A DNA stretch of 64,000 bases, taken from Streptomyces sp. NBRC 110028. Lineage in GTDB: Bacteria; Actinomycetota; Actinomycetes; Streptomycetales; Streptomycetaceae. Below the pieces are notes generated by a model. The model was not told where the DNA came from and did not search any database. It saw nothing but the letters and a program-made list of their open reading frames with translations. The DNA lies in contig NZ_BBUZ01000027.1 of the NCBI RefSeq assembly GCF_001417735.1, positions 1 through 64,000 on the forward strand. The letters run 5' to 3'. Positions 40,597-48,892 of this stretch are shown one piece after another. The number at the start of each line of letters is the position of its first letter. Positions within the stretch are counted from its first letter, which is position 1. A program made the translations under genes and the position numbers.

Positions 40597-42560
40597 CATC
40601 CGTGGTGCGGCGCGCCCCGCTGGACACGACGGAACTGGCGCAACGCTTCCGCGCGGAGCTGCTGGGCCTGGACACCCTTCCGGCAGGCGCCCGCGTCGTC
40701 ATCCGGCTCCCGCACGGCGCACCACTGGCCGGGGCCCTGCTCACCTGCTTCGACCTGCGGCTCGTCGCCGTACCACAACATCCGCGGACCACCGACGCGG
40801 AACTGGCGGCCACCGTACGGCGCGTGGACGCCTCGGCCGTCATCGACACCCCAGCCGACCACGCGCACCCGATCGGACTGCGGATCCTCCCCGGGGCGCC
40901 CGCCGAGCCCGACCCCGGCGCGGCGGAGCTGGCGTTCATCATGTTCACCTCCGGATCCACCGGCGTCCCCAAGGGCGTGATGCTCAGCCGCCGCGCCGTC
41001 CTCGGCAACGCCGCCAAGACGGCGCGGCTGCACCGCTTCGCCCCCGACCGCCCGCACGGCACCTGTCTGCCGCTGTACCACTGCAACGCGCTCGTGATGT
41101 CGCTCATCGGCGCCCACATCACGCACACCCCGCTGATCCTGCACACCGCCTTCGACCCCGAACGCTATCTGCGCGACCTCGCGGCGGGTGGCGCCCGCAC
41201 CGCCTCGATCGTCCCCGCCCTGCTCACGGAGCTGGTGGAGGCCGCACCCGGCTGGCCGGACGGCCTGGACTACCTGATCACCGCGGCCGCCCCGCTCACC
41301 GGCGACCTCGCCCGGCGCTTCCACCAGCGCTACGGGCCCCGGCTCCGCCAGGGGTACGGGCTCACCGAGGCGGTCAACTTCAGCCTCACCATGCCCCAGC
41401 TGACCGGCGAGGACTTCACGGCGCAGTACCTCGACCGCTTCCCGCCGGTCGGCCTCCCGCTGCCCGACACCGAGGTGCGGCTCGAATCCGGCGAGGTGTG
41501 GATCAGAACGCCGGACATGATGAACGGCTACTGGCGCGACCCGGCCGCCACCGCCCAGGCCTTCGCCCCCGGCGGCTGGCTGCGCACCGGCGACCTCGGA
41601 GAGCTGCGCGACGGCCTGCTCGTGCTCAGGGGCCGCGCCAAGGAGCGCATCGACCGGGGCGGCGAGAAGCATTACCCGCTGGATGTGGAGCGCACCTGGC
41701 ACGACGCGGGCCTGCGCGGCCGCTTCGCCGCCGTCCCCGTGGCCGAGGCCGCCCTCGGCCATGAGACCGGCCTCGTCACCGACGGCCCTCCCGCCGGCAC
41801 CCTCGACGCGGTGCGCGCCGTGTGCGAGCGGGCCGCCGTGCGCCCCGCCGCCGTCCGGTGGGGCGGCTTCCTCGCCACCGCCACCGGCAAACCGCAGCGC
41901 ACCGCGATGGGCCGCACCCTGGCCGTGCGGCGGATCTCCGCCGTCCGCTACGAACGGCTGCTGCGCTACGCCGCCGTCACCGCCCGTACCCTGCTCGGCA
42001 CCGGCCCCGCACCCTCGCCGGGCCTGCCCTCGGGCGATCTGCACCGCGCGCTGCGCGCGATCGCGCCGTACGCCGTGTACGAGCCGGTCCCCACCGGTGA
42101 GGAGCCCGTCTTCGCCGCCTTCGACTTCCTGCGCGACCACATGCGCGCACACGGGTTGTGGGAGCCGCTTCCGGAAGCCGAGAAGGCGCGGTGGCGCGAG
42201 CGGCTGCGGTCCCAGTGGCCCCTGACGGAATACGCCGCCCTCGCCGCCGACATCTGCGCCACCGAAGGCATCGCACCCGAGATGTCCGACGCACCGCGGT
42301 TCGGCACGTGGTGGGAGTCCGGGGACGGCGGGCTGCGGCTGCTGCCCCACGCCCCGGCCGACGCCACCGACGGCGTGCCATGGGCGCTCGACTACCTGTG
42401 GCGCTGTCTCGCGGACGACCACGGGAGCGCCCGTGCCGACCGCTGGACCTGGGCGGGGCGGTCGCGCACCGGCCACCCGGCCGCGGTGGGCTTCTCCACG
42501 CTGCGATCCGGCCGCCACGACCTGGGCGGCGTCGTATGGGAATCACAACCGAGGGAGTGA
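40593..42560 (+). CDS. Adenylate-forming enzyme with unrecognised C-terminal domain
   Basis: 655-residue AMP-binding (ANL) protein, probably the enzyme that activates the acid supplied to the first NRPS condensation domain. Core motifs are [11 protein letters not shown] (near 118), [11 protein letters not shown] (near 252), TGDLGELRD (near 333), [19 protein letters not shown] (near 350) and the A10 lysine in [12 protein letters not shown] (near 431). The N-terminal subdomain is short (about 110 residues before A3). Residues ~445-655 form an extra region ([70 protein letters not shown]) that I cannot assign; it has no carrier-protein Ser motif. No stand-alone carrier protein lies nearby. Translationally coupled to the NRPS (ATGA). 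Confidence 0.88.
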
Positions 42561-42561
42561 C

Positions 42562-43128
42562 ATGCAGGAGCAGGACACCAAGTCCGCGCTGAACATCGCC
42601 ACATGGGCGCGGAAGTCGATACGCCCCGACCACACCGGGCTGCACGTGGAGCACGCCCCGCTGCCGGTCCCGGTGCACGGCACGTCGAACGCCAGCGGGC
42701 GCGAACTGGTGACCAACGGAGCCATCGGCGCCGACCTGATCCGGCTGCCCGCGGGCGCCGGGTTCGTCCCGCACACCCACCCCGGCCACCACATCCTGAC
42801 CGTGGTGGCCGGTATCGGCACCATCACCTACGACGGCCGCATCCATGAGACCCAGGCCGGGCAGACCCTGCTGATCGAAGGCGGCATCCCGCACGCGGTC
42901 GGCGCGATCACCGACCATCTGATCCTCGCCGTCGGCTCGCCGCACAAGCGGATCGGCGCGGACGACCGGATGACCCCGGTGGCGTACGAGGAAGTGGTCG
43001 CCGACGACGGCGAGCTGACCTGCATGATCTGCCTGTGTACGGCTGGTCCGCCGCGCTTCCTGCACTCGGTGGGCTGTCCGCACTGTCCCTGCCGGGCGTG
43101 CGCGGGCATGCCCGGCGAGGATGGCTAG
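42562..43128 (+). CDS. Cupin protein with cysteine-rich C-terminal tail
   Basis: 188-residue protein, last gene of the NRPS operon, starting 2 bp after the ligase stop with GAGGGAG upstream. Residues 30-135 are a single cupin barrel with likely metal ligands in GFVPHTHPGHHILTV (near 70-76) and GIPHAVGAITDH. The tail has seven cysteines: CMICLC (near 154) and HSVGCPHCPCRAC (near 170-181), a pattern that could bind zinc or iron. Cupins in biosynthetic operons act as oxygenases, epimerases, isomerases or sensors. The role here is unknown; tailoring of the peptide or starter is an inference from position. Confidence 0.85.
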   Translation: MQEQDTKSALNIATWARKSIRPDHTGLHVEHAPLPVPVHGTSNASGRELVTNGAIGADLIRLPAGAGFVPHTHPGHHILTVVAGIGTITYDGRIHETQAGQTLLIEGGIPHAVGAITDHLILAVGSPHKRIGADDRMTPVAYEEVVADDGELTCMICLCTAGPPRFLHSVGCPHCPCRACAGMPGEDG

Positions 43129-43156
43129 GCGACCGGATGCGATCACCGATGATCGG

Positions 43157-43216
43157 GGCCCGCTCCGGCCTCATGCGTGGCGGAGGAAGCCGTCGTGCAT
43201 GAGGCCGAAGCGGGCC
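43157..43216. terminator. Long hairpin at the end of the NRPS operon
   Basis: Twenty-base arms, GGCCCGCTCCGGCCTCATGC (43157-43176) and its complement at 43197-43216, have one mismatch and a 20-nt loop. The hairpin starts 28 bp after the cupin stop codon and is the right boundary of the operon. Confidence 0.75.
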
Positions 43217-43304
43217 AGGCCCGCCTCGTCGCGCTGGACCTACCGGACTGGTCAAAGGTGCAGGCGGTTACCATATGAGCACTGCCTAGCTCGAAAGATG
43301 AACT

Positions 43305-44759
43305 GTGACTGCCAACGAGGACTCGTTCACCAACTGGAACACCCGCGAGGAGATCGCGGAGTCGATGATCCCGATCATCGGGAAGCTGCACCGGGAGCGG
43401 GACGTCACCGTCCTGCTTCACAGCCGCTCCCTGGTGAACAAGTCGGTGGTCAGCATTCTCAAGACCCACCGGTTCGCCCGGCAGATCGCCGGCGACGAAC
43501 TGTCGGTCACCGAGACACTGCCGTTCCTGCAGGCCCTCACCACGCTCGATCTCGGCCCGTCCCAGATCGACATCGGCATGCTCGCCGCCACGTACAGGAC
43601 CGACGACCGCGGTCTGTCGGTGGAGGAGTTCACGGCCGAGGCCGTGGCCGGCGCCACCGGTGCCAACAAGATCGAGCGCCGCGAGGGGCGTGACGTCGTC
43701 CTCTACGGGTTCGGCCGCATCGGTCGGCTCGTGGCCCGTCTGCTCATCGAGAAGGCCGGGTCCGGCAACGGCCTGCGGCTGCGCGCCATCGTCGTCCGCG
43801 GAGGCGGCAGCCGGGCCGCCGACGATCTGGTCAAGCGCGCCTCGCTGCTGCGCCGTGACTCCATCCACGGCCAGTTCCAGGGCACGATCACCGTCGACGA
43901 GGCGAACAGCAAGATCGTCGCCAATGGCAACGAGATCAAGGTGATCTACGCCGACGATCCGACATCGGTGGACTACACGGCGTACGGCATCAAGGACGCC
44001 ATCCTCATCGACAACACCGGCAAGTGGCGCGACCGCGAGGGCCTGTCCAAGCACCTGCGCCCCGGTGTTTCCAAGGTCGTCCTCACCGCGCCGGGCAAGG
44101 GTGACGTGCCCAACATCGTCCATGGCGTCAACCACGACACGATCAAGCCGGACGAGCAGATCCTGTCCTGCGCGTCCTGCACCACCAACGCCATCGTCCC
44201 GCCGCTGAAGGCGATGGAGGACGAGTACGGCGTCCTGCGCGGCCACGTGGAAACCGTCCACTCGTTCACCAACGACCAGAACCTGCTGGACAACCACCAC
44301 AACTCCGACCGCCGTGGCCGCTCGGCGCCGCTCAACATGGTCATCACCGAGACCGGTGCCGCGTCCGCCGTCGCCAAGGCGCTGCCCGACCTGAAGGCGA
44401 AGATCACCGGCAGCTCGATCCGGGTCCCGGTGCCGAACGTCTCGATCGCGATCCTCAACCTCCAGCTCGCGCGCGAGACCACCCGCGAGGAGGTCCTCGA
44501 CCACCTGCGCGATGTGTCGCTGACCTCGCCGCTCAAGCGCCAGATCGACTTCATCAGCGCCCCCGACGCGGTGTCGAGCGACTTCATCGGCTCACGCCAC
44601 GCCTCGATCGTCGACGCCGGTGCCACCAAGGTCGACGGCGACAACGCGATCCTCTACCTCTGGTACGACAACGAGTTCGGCTACTCCTGCCAGGTCATCC
44701 GCGTCGTCCAGCATGTGTCCGGGGTGGAGTACCCGACCTACCCCGCCCCGGTGGTCTGA
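43305..44759 (+). CDS. Glyceraldehyde-3-phosphate dehydrogenase, long actinobacterial type
   Basis: 484-residue GAPDH. The first ~125 residues are an extension typical of the second, long actinobacterial GAPDH (RDVTVLLHSRSLVNKSVVSI). The NAD-binding fold begins at LYGFGRIGRLVARLL (near 137), and the catalytic SCASCTTNA has its Cys near 291, followed by ETVHSFTNDQNLLDNHHNSD. It interconverts glyceraldehyde 3-phosphate and 1,3-bisphosphoglycerate in the cytosol; the long form is often considered gluconeogenic. The GTG start at 43305 has a weak RBS. It is monocistronic, ending at double palindromes. Confidence 0.95.
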   Translation: MTANEDSFTNWNTREEIAESMIPIIGKLHRERDVTVLLHSRSLVNKSVVSILKTHRFARQIAGDELSVTETLPFLQALTTLDLGPSQIDIGMLAATYRTDDRGLSVEEFTAEAVAGATGANKIERREGRDVVLYGFGRIGRLVARLLIEKAGSGNGLRLRAIVVRGGGSRAADDLVKRASLLRRDSIHGQFQGTITVDEANSKIVANGNEIKVIYADDPTSVDYTAYGIKDAILIDNTGKWRDREGLSKHLRPGVSKVVLTAPGKGDVPNIVHGVNHDTIKPDEQILSCASCTTNAIVPPLKAMEDEYGVLRGHVETVHSFTNDQNLLDNHHNSDRRGRSAPLNMVITETGAASAVAKALPDLKAKITGSSIRVPVPNVSIAILNLQLARETTREEVLDHLRDVSLTSPLKRQIDFISAPDAVSSDFIGSRHASIVDAGATKVDGDNAILYLWYDNEFGYSCQVIRVVQHVSGVEYPTYPAPVV

Positions 44760-44817
44760 CCGGCGAGCCGTCCGCGGTCCCGGGGTGTGGCTCACCAGGT
44801 CCACCTCCTTTGGACAC

Positions 44818-44845
44818 GGACAACACGGCCGCGGCCGTGTTGTCC
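44818..44845. terminator. Perfect 28-bp palindrome between convergent genes
   Basis: Half-site GGACAACACGGCCG, followed immediately by its exact complement. With the next hairpin it separates the convergent GAPDH and GH43 genes. Confidence 0.8.
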
Positions 44846-44848
44846 GCC

Positions 44849-44872
44849 GGGCCCCGTGAGAGCACGGGGCCC
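44849..44872. terminator. Second hairpin between convergent genes
   Basis: GGGCCCCGTG (44849-44858), a 4-nt loop and CACGGGGCCC (44863-44872). It lies 14 bp beyond the GH43 stop codon and probably acts on the minus-strand transcript. Confidence 0.75.
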
Positions 44873-44886
44873 GGCGCACGTCCGCC

Positions 44887-47112
44887 TCAGCGGTGGCGGA
44901 CCGGGTCGATCGACTCCAGCGTCGGCACCACCGGCTTGATCGTCCCGTCGGCCGCGAACTCCATGCGGTCGATGGTGGTTTCCCGGTGCGTACCGTCGCC
45001 GCCCGCCTTGCCGGGGCCGTTGACGGCGAACCGGTGGTAGGCGATGTACCACTCGTCCGTGCCGGGGACGTTCACCACCGAGTGGTGGCCGGGCCCCTTG
45101 ATCCCGTAGCCGAGCCGCTTGGAGAGGATCGTGCCCCGCTTGGTCCACGGCCCCGTCGGGGACGCGCCGGTGGCGTAGGCGACGTGGTAGTTCTCGCTGC
45201 CGGTGTCGTCCTCGGACCACATCAGGTAGTAGGTGCCCTTGCGCTTGACCACGAAGGAGCCCTCCCGGAAGTTGTCCGGGGTGAACGTGCGCATCTTCGA
45301 GGAGTCGAAGGACGTCATGTCGTCGTTGAGCGGCACGCCGTACGCCTGGCCGTTGCCCCAGTACAGATAGGCCTGGCCGTCGTCGTCGGTGAACACCGAC
45401 GGGTCGATCATCTGGCCTTCCAGCCGGCCCTTGGGCACCAGCGGCTTGCCCAGCGCGTCCTTGAAGGGGCCCGCGGGGGAGTCGGCGACCGCGACCCCGA
45501 CCTGCTGTTCGGCGCAGAAGTAGAAGTAGTACTTGCCGTTCCGCTCGGCCATCGCGGGCGCCCAGGCGTACTTGTCGGCCCAGCTCACGTCCGGGCCGAG
45601 GTCCAGGATCACGCCGTGGTCCTTCCAGTGGACCAGGTCCTTCGAGGAGTACGCCGTGAACGTGGTCCCGCCCCAGCCGGGGAAGCCGTCCGTCGTGGGG
45701 TAGATCCAGTAGCGGCCGTCGGCGTAGCTGATGTCCGGGTCGGCGTTCAGCCCGGGCAGGATGGGGCTGCGCATCGGCACGGCCTCGACGGTCCACTCAC
45801 GGGTCGTTCCGCCGGCGGACGTGAGCCGGTAGGTCCGGGGCTTGCGGAAGTCGCGCCGGGTGCCGGAGGGCGGGCTGATGGTGGCGCCCGCCGGCAGCGC
45901 GAAGCGGGGCGCGAGCCGCCGCAGATCCGCCTTCGGGTCCATCGGCAGCACGGCCTTGGCCGCCGCCTCGGTGACGAGCGCGTACCCCTTCTGGCCCTGA
46001 GCCGTGACATCGGCGGGCGCGGCCTGGGACGCGGGATACGTGCGCAGCAGCCGGTCGTACTCGGCCTGCGTCACGGGGAGCACCGTGCCGTGCCGGGGGC
46101 TGGCGGGCAGCTGGTAGTTCTGGGACGGGGTCCACTTCCCGGAGGCGAGGTCGGTGGTCTCGAAGGGGATGTAGCCACGGCCGCCGAACTCGTCGATGAA
46201 CAGGTACCACTTGTTCTCGGTGTTCGACTTGAAGATGGTCGGGCCCTCGCCGCGGTCGATCGCTCCCTTGCCGATGCAGTCGGAGACGAAGTCGTACGAG
46301 GTGTCCGTCAGCGACGTGGACTTCTCGGCCGTGATGAACTTCGAGCAGGGCGTACCGGAGGACGGGTCGCGCTCGTCCTTGGTGAAGCGGTAGTAGGAGC
46401 CCTTCTCCTTGATGACGGTGGAGTCGATGACCGAGTAGCCGGGGTCGTTCCACACCTTGGGCTCGCTGAAGGTGCGGAAGTCCTTCGTCGTCGCGTACAG
46501 CATCTTGTTGTAGGTCGAGCCCGTGTGCTGCGGGTCGTCCTCGGCGTAGAGCTTCGAGGCCCAGAAGACGACGTACTCGCCGAGCTTCTCGTCGTAGTAC
46601 GCCTCGGGCGCCCAGGTGTTGCCCGCGGTGTCCGGGGAGACCTTGACGAGGCGCTGGTCGGTCCAGTTGACGAGGTCCTTCGACTCCCACACCATGATCG
46701 ACTTGCTGCCGGTGCGCTGCACCTGGTCCCAGGTGCCGCTGCTGTTCTTGTACATCCGCAGATCGGTCGCGATCAGATAGAACTTGTCGCCCTCGGGGGA
46801 GCGGATGACGAAGGGGTCGCGCAGGCCCTTCTCGCCGAGGCTGGAGGTGAGGACGGGCTTCCCGGCGTTCAACTCCCGCCAGTGCATGGGGTCGTTGCCC
46901 CGGCTGAGCGCCATCCGTATCTGTTCACCGTCGGCGGTGCCCTCACCGGTGAAGTAGGTGAAGAGATATCCGGCGTACTTCGTCTTGTGCGGGGCCGCGG
47001 ACGGCGCTCCGCTCAGCGCGGGGCTGGGCGGAGCGGCGAAGACGCTCGTCACCAGCGTGAGCAGGGCGGCGAGCAGCGGCAGGAAGAGCATGCGGGTTGT
47101 GCGGGGACCCAT
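44887..47112 (-). CDS. Secreted two-domain glycoside hydrolase, family 43
   Basis: 741-residue exported enzyme for plant polysaccharide side chains, probably arabinofuranosidase or xylosidase type. The Sec signal is MGPRTTRMLFLPLLAALLTL, cleaved near residue 27. Two five-bladed-propeller units are visible: an N-terminal GH43-like unit (EKGLRDPFVI, NTWAPEAYYD, DRGEGPTIFK) and a C-terminal classical GH43 (NADPDISYADGRYWIYPT near 465; YAWAPAMAE; IDPSVF near 565; REGSFVVK near 610, the likely acid Glu). A ~100-residue linker (390-460) with an Ig-like end joins them. There is no carbohydrate-binding module. The gene stands alone on the minus strand. Substrate specificity cannot be read. Confidence 0.92.
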   Translation of the reverse strand: MGPRTTRMLFLPLLAALLTLVTSVFAAPPSPALSGAPSAAPHKTKYAGYLFTYFTGEGTADGEQIRMALSRGNDPMHWRELNAGKPVLTSSLGEKGLRDPFVIRSPEGDKFYLIATDLRMYKNSSGTWDQVQRTGSKSIMVWESKDLVNWTDQRLVKVSPDTAGNTWAPEAYYDEKLGEYVVFWASKLYAEDDPQHTGSTYNKMLYATTKDFRTFSEPKVWNDPGYSVIDSTVIKEKGSYYRFTKDERDPSSGTPCSKFITAEKSTSLTDTSYDFVSDCIGKGAIDRGEGPTIFKSNTENKWYLFIDEFGGRGYIPFETTDLASGKWTPSQNYQLPASPRHGTVLPVTQAEYDRLLRTYPASQAAPADVTAQGQKGYALVTEAAAKAVLPMDPKADLRRLAPRFALPAGATISPPSGTRRDFRKPRTYRLTSAGGTTREWTVEAVPMRSPILPGLNADPDISYADGRYWIYPTTDGFPGWGGTTFTAYSSKDLVHWKDHGVILDLGPDVSWADKYAWAPAMAERNGKYYFYFCAEQQVGVAVADSPAGPFKDALGKPLVPKGRLEGQMIDPSVFTDDDGQAYLYWGNGQAYGVPLNDDMTSFDSSKMRTFTPDNFREGSFVVKRKGTYYLMWSEDDTGSENYHVAYATGASPTGPWTKRGTILSKRLGYGIKGPGHHSVVNVPGTDEWYIAYHRFAVNGPGKAGGDGTHRETTIDRMEFAADGTIKPVVPTLESIDPVRHR

Positions 47113-47294
47113 GACACATCCTGTGGGAGTCTGGTGGGTTCTGTTGAGCTGGTCGCACCGGAGTGTGTCCAGTGGGGACCCGGTGCGTCAACGGTGTGTC
47201 GCCCCTCATGCCGGGCGAAAGTTTTCGACGGATCGGTGCGCGCTCCCGACGCCGCCGCCGCGAGACGAGGGAGCCTGAACGGCCTCCTGATGTC

Positions 47295-47816
47295 ATGCTG
47301 TTCGCTTCTGTGGCCATCCTCCGCTTCGGCGGAGCCGAGGTGCTGGAGTACACCGAGGTCGATGCGTCAGAGCCCGGTCCCGGTCAGGTCGCCAAGGTCG
47401 TCCTGCGGGACGACCTCCCCGGGGCCGTGGCCGCCCTCACCGACGGGCGGGGCTTCGACGTGGCCATCGACCCGGCCGGCGGTGCGGCCCGCCGGGCGAG
47501 CCTCGACGCGCCGGCACGACGCGGGCGCCTGATCGCCATGGGCAACGCCTCGGGGGCGGACGACGTCCCGTCCCGCGCGAACGAGCTGTGGTTCGGCGGC
47601 GAGGGCGTCCTCGGCTTCAACCCCGGCGCGCTGAGCGGCGAGCGCCCCGAGGCCGTGTCCGGCGTGCTGCGGCAGGCCGTCGGCGCCGTCCTCGACGGCG
47701 AACTGCGCGTGGACGTCGGCGAGGTGCTGCCGCTGCGCGACACCGTCGAGGCCCACCGCCGCATCGAGGGCGGCCGCACCACGGGCAAGCTGGTGCCGGC
47801 GATGGAGCAGGAGTGA
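47295..47816 (+). pseudogene. Quinone oxidoreductase/zinc-type ADH with in-frame internal deletion
   Basis: The frame begins like a medium-chain reductase (ILRFGGAEVLEYTEVDASEP, then GPGQV) and from about residue 36 jumps to the second half (DLPGAVAALTDGRGFDVAID, GRLIAMGNASGADDV, NELWFGGEGVLGFNPGALSG, EAHRRIEGGRTTGKLV). About 130 residues between them, including the N-terminal barrel and the GxGxxG coenzyme loop, are missing, so activity is unlikely. The remaining 173-residue frame is uninterrupted. The start is uncertain; no RBS precedes the ATG at 47295. Confidence 0.7.
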
Positions 47817-47850
47817 CTTTCGGGGGACTGCGCGTACCGTTGGCTGCGTG
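47813..47850 (+). promoter_or_regulatory. Promoter giving a probable leaderless paaX-like transcript
   Basis: GTGACT (47813-47818), a 16-bp spacer and TACCGT (47835-47840) end 7 nt before the GTG start of the PaaX-type gene. No Shine-Dalgarno sequence is present, which fits a leaderless mRNA. Confidence 0.5.
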
Positions 47851-48669
47851 ACCACTGCTGATGCCGCCCCTCGGCCCCAGTCGCTGATGCTCACGTTCCT
47901 GGGGGACTGGGTGATGGGCCGGGACGTGTGCGTGTACTCGGGGAGCGTCATCGACCTCTTCGGCCGCGCCGGCGTCGGCGAGCACGCGACCCGCTCGACG
48001 CTCACCCGTATGGTGGGGCGCGGCCTGCTGCGGCGGCAGCGCGAGGGCCGGCGCATGTACTTCGGGCTCACCGAGCGCTCGGAGACGGTGCTGCGGGACG
48101 GCGAAAGCCGCATCTGGCAGACCGGAGCGGTCAACCGGAACTGGGACGGCACCTGGACCCTGCTCGGGTTCTCGCTGCCCGAGTCCTGGCAGCGCCAGCG
48201 CCACGACCTGCGCTCGCAGCTCACCTGGAGCGGCTTCGGGCCGCTGTTCAGCGGGTTGTGGATCGCGCAGGGCGAGGTCGAGGTGGGCCCGCTCCTCGCC
48301 GAGCTGGGCCTGGCCGCGCATGTGAAGGTGTTCCGCGCCCGCGCCGACGCGGGCATGGACATCGGCACGATGATCGAGGAGACCTGGGACCTGCCCGCGC
48401 TGGCCGGGCGGTACGAGGAGTTCGTACGCCGCTGGCAGCCCCAGGAGCACACGTCCGCCGGGGACGACGAAGCGCTGGTGGCGCGGCTGCGGCTGTCCAC
48501 CGAGTGGCTGCGGATCATCCGGCAGGACCCGCGGCTCCCGGTGGAGCATCTGCCCGACGACTGGCCCGCCGAGCAGGCCGAGAAGACGTTCCGCACGGTC
48601 CACGAGCGCCTCGCGCCCGGCGCGCGGGCGGCCGCCGAGCGTCTGCTCGACCTGGTACCGGTGCGATAG
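47848..48669 (+). CDS. PaaX-family transcriptional regulator
   Basis: 273-residue repressor of the PaaX type. The N-terminal winged helix is MLTFLGDWVMGRDVCVYSGS, then GVGEHATRSTLTRMVGRGLL (near 45-65). The middle domain is NRNWDGTWTLLGFSLPESWQ, and the PaaX C-terminal domain contains TWDLPALAGRYEEFVRRW (near 180). PaaX proteins sense CoA thioesters of aromatic acids. It lies just upstream of an MHS transporter and secreted hydrolase whose promoter carries a palindrome, so it probably regulates them. The GTG start appears to be leaderless. Confidence 0.9.
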   Translation: MTTADAAPRPQSLMLTFLGDWVMGRDVCVYSGSVIDLFGRAGVGEHATRSTLTRMVGRGLLRRQREGRRMYFGLTERSETVLRDGESRIWQTGAVNRNWDGTWTLLGFSLPESWQRQRHDLRSQLTWSGFGPLFSGLWIAQGEVEVGPLLAELGLAAHVKVFRARADAGMDIGTMIEETWDLPALAGRYEEFVRRWQPQEHTSAGDDEALVARLRLSTEWLRIIRQDPRLPVEHLPDDWPAEQAEKTFRTVHERLAPGARAAAERLLDLVPVR

Positions 48670-48791
48670 CCGGGGCGGCCCCGCCCTGCCCTCTCTCCAC
48701 GAACACGCCGCCGAGCCTGCCCGCTCTCCCGTCGCGCCACCCGTCGCGCCACCCGTCGCGCTGCCCATCGTGCTGTCCTCCTCCGCGCACA

Positions 48792-48836
48792 AATGTTGTG
48801 CAGAACATTGACCGCGGTCGGATATCTGCCTACCTT
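48792..48836 (+). promoter_or_regulatory. Promoter with overlapping palindromic operator for the MHS transporter operon
   Basis: TTGACC (48808-48813), a 17-bp spacer and TACCTT (48831-48836) form a strong promoter. The near-perfect palindrome AATGTT-GTGCAG-AACATT (48792-48809) overlaps the -35 box, a repressing position. The PaaX-type protein encoded just upstream is the obvious candidate to bind it. Confidence 0.65.
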
Positions 48837-48892
48837 CGCGGGAACGACGGCACCACCTCGATGCCACCCCCGACGGCACCAGGGAGCCTCCC

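Noticed and set aside
43190-43260. Short coding-like stretch before GAPDH (EAGQARLVALDLPDW)
   Set aside because: It overlaps the operon-ending hairpin, has no start or RBS and matches nothing I recognise.
43143-44504. 453-codon minus-strand frame across GAPDH
   Set aside because: The plus strand encodes an unmistakable GAPDH with a catalytic Cys; the antisense frame has no recognisable motif.
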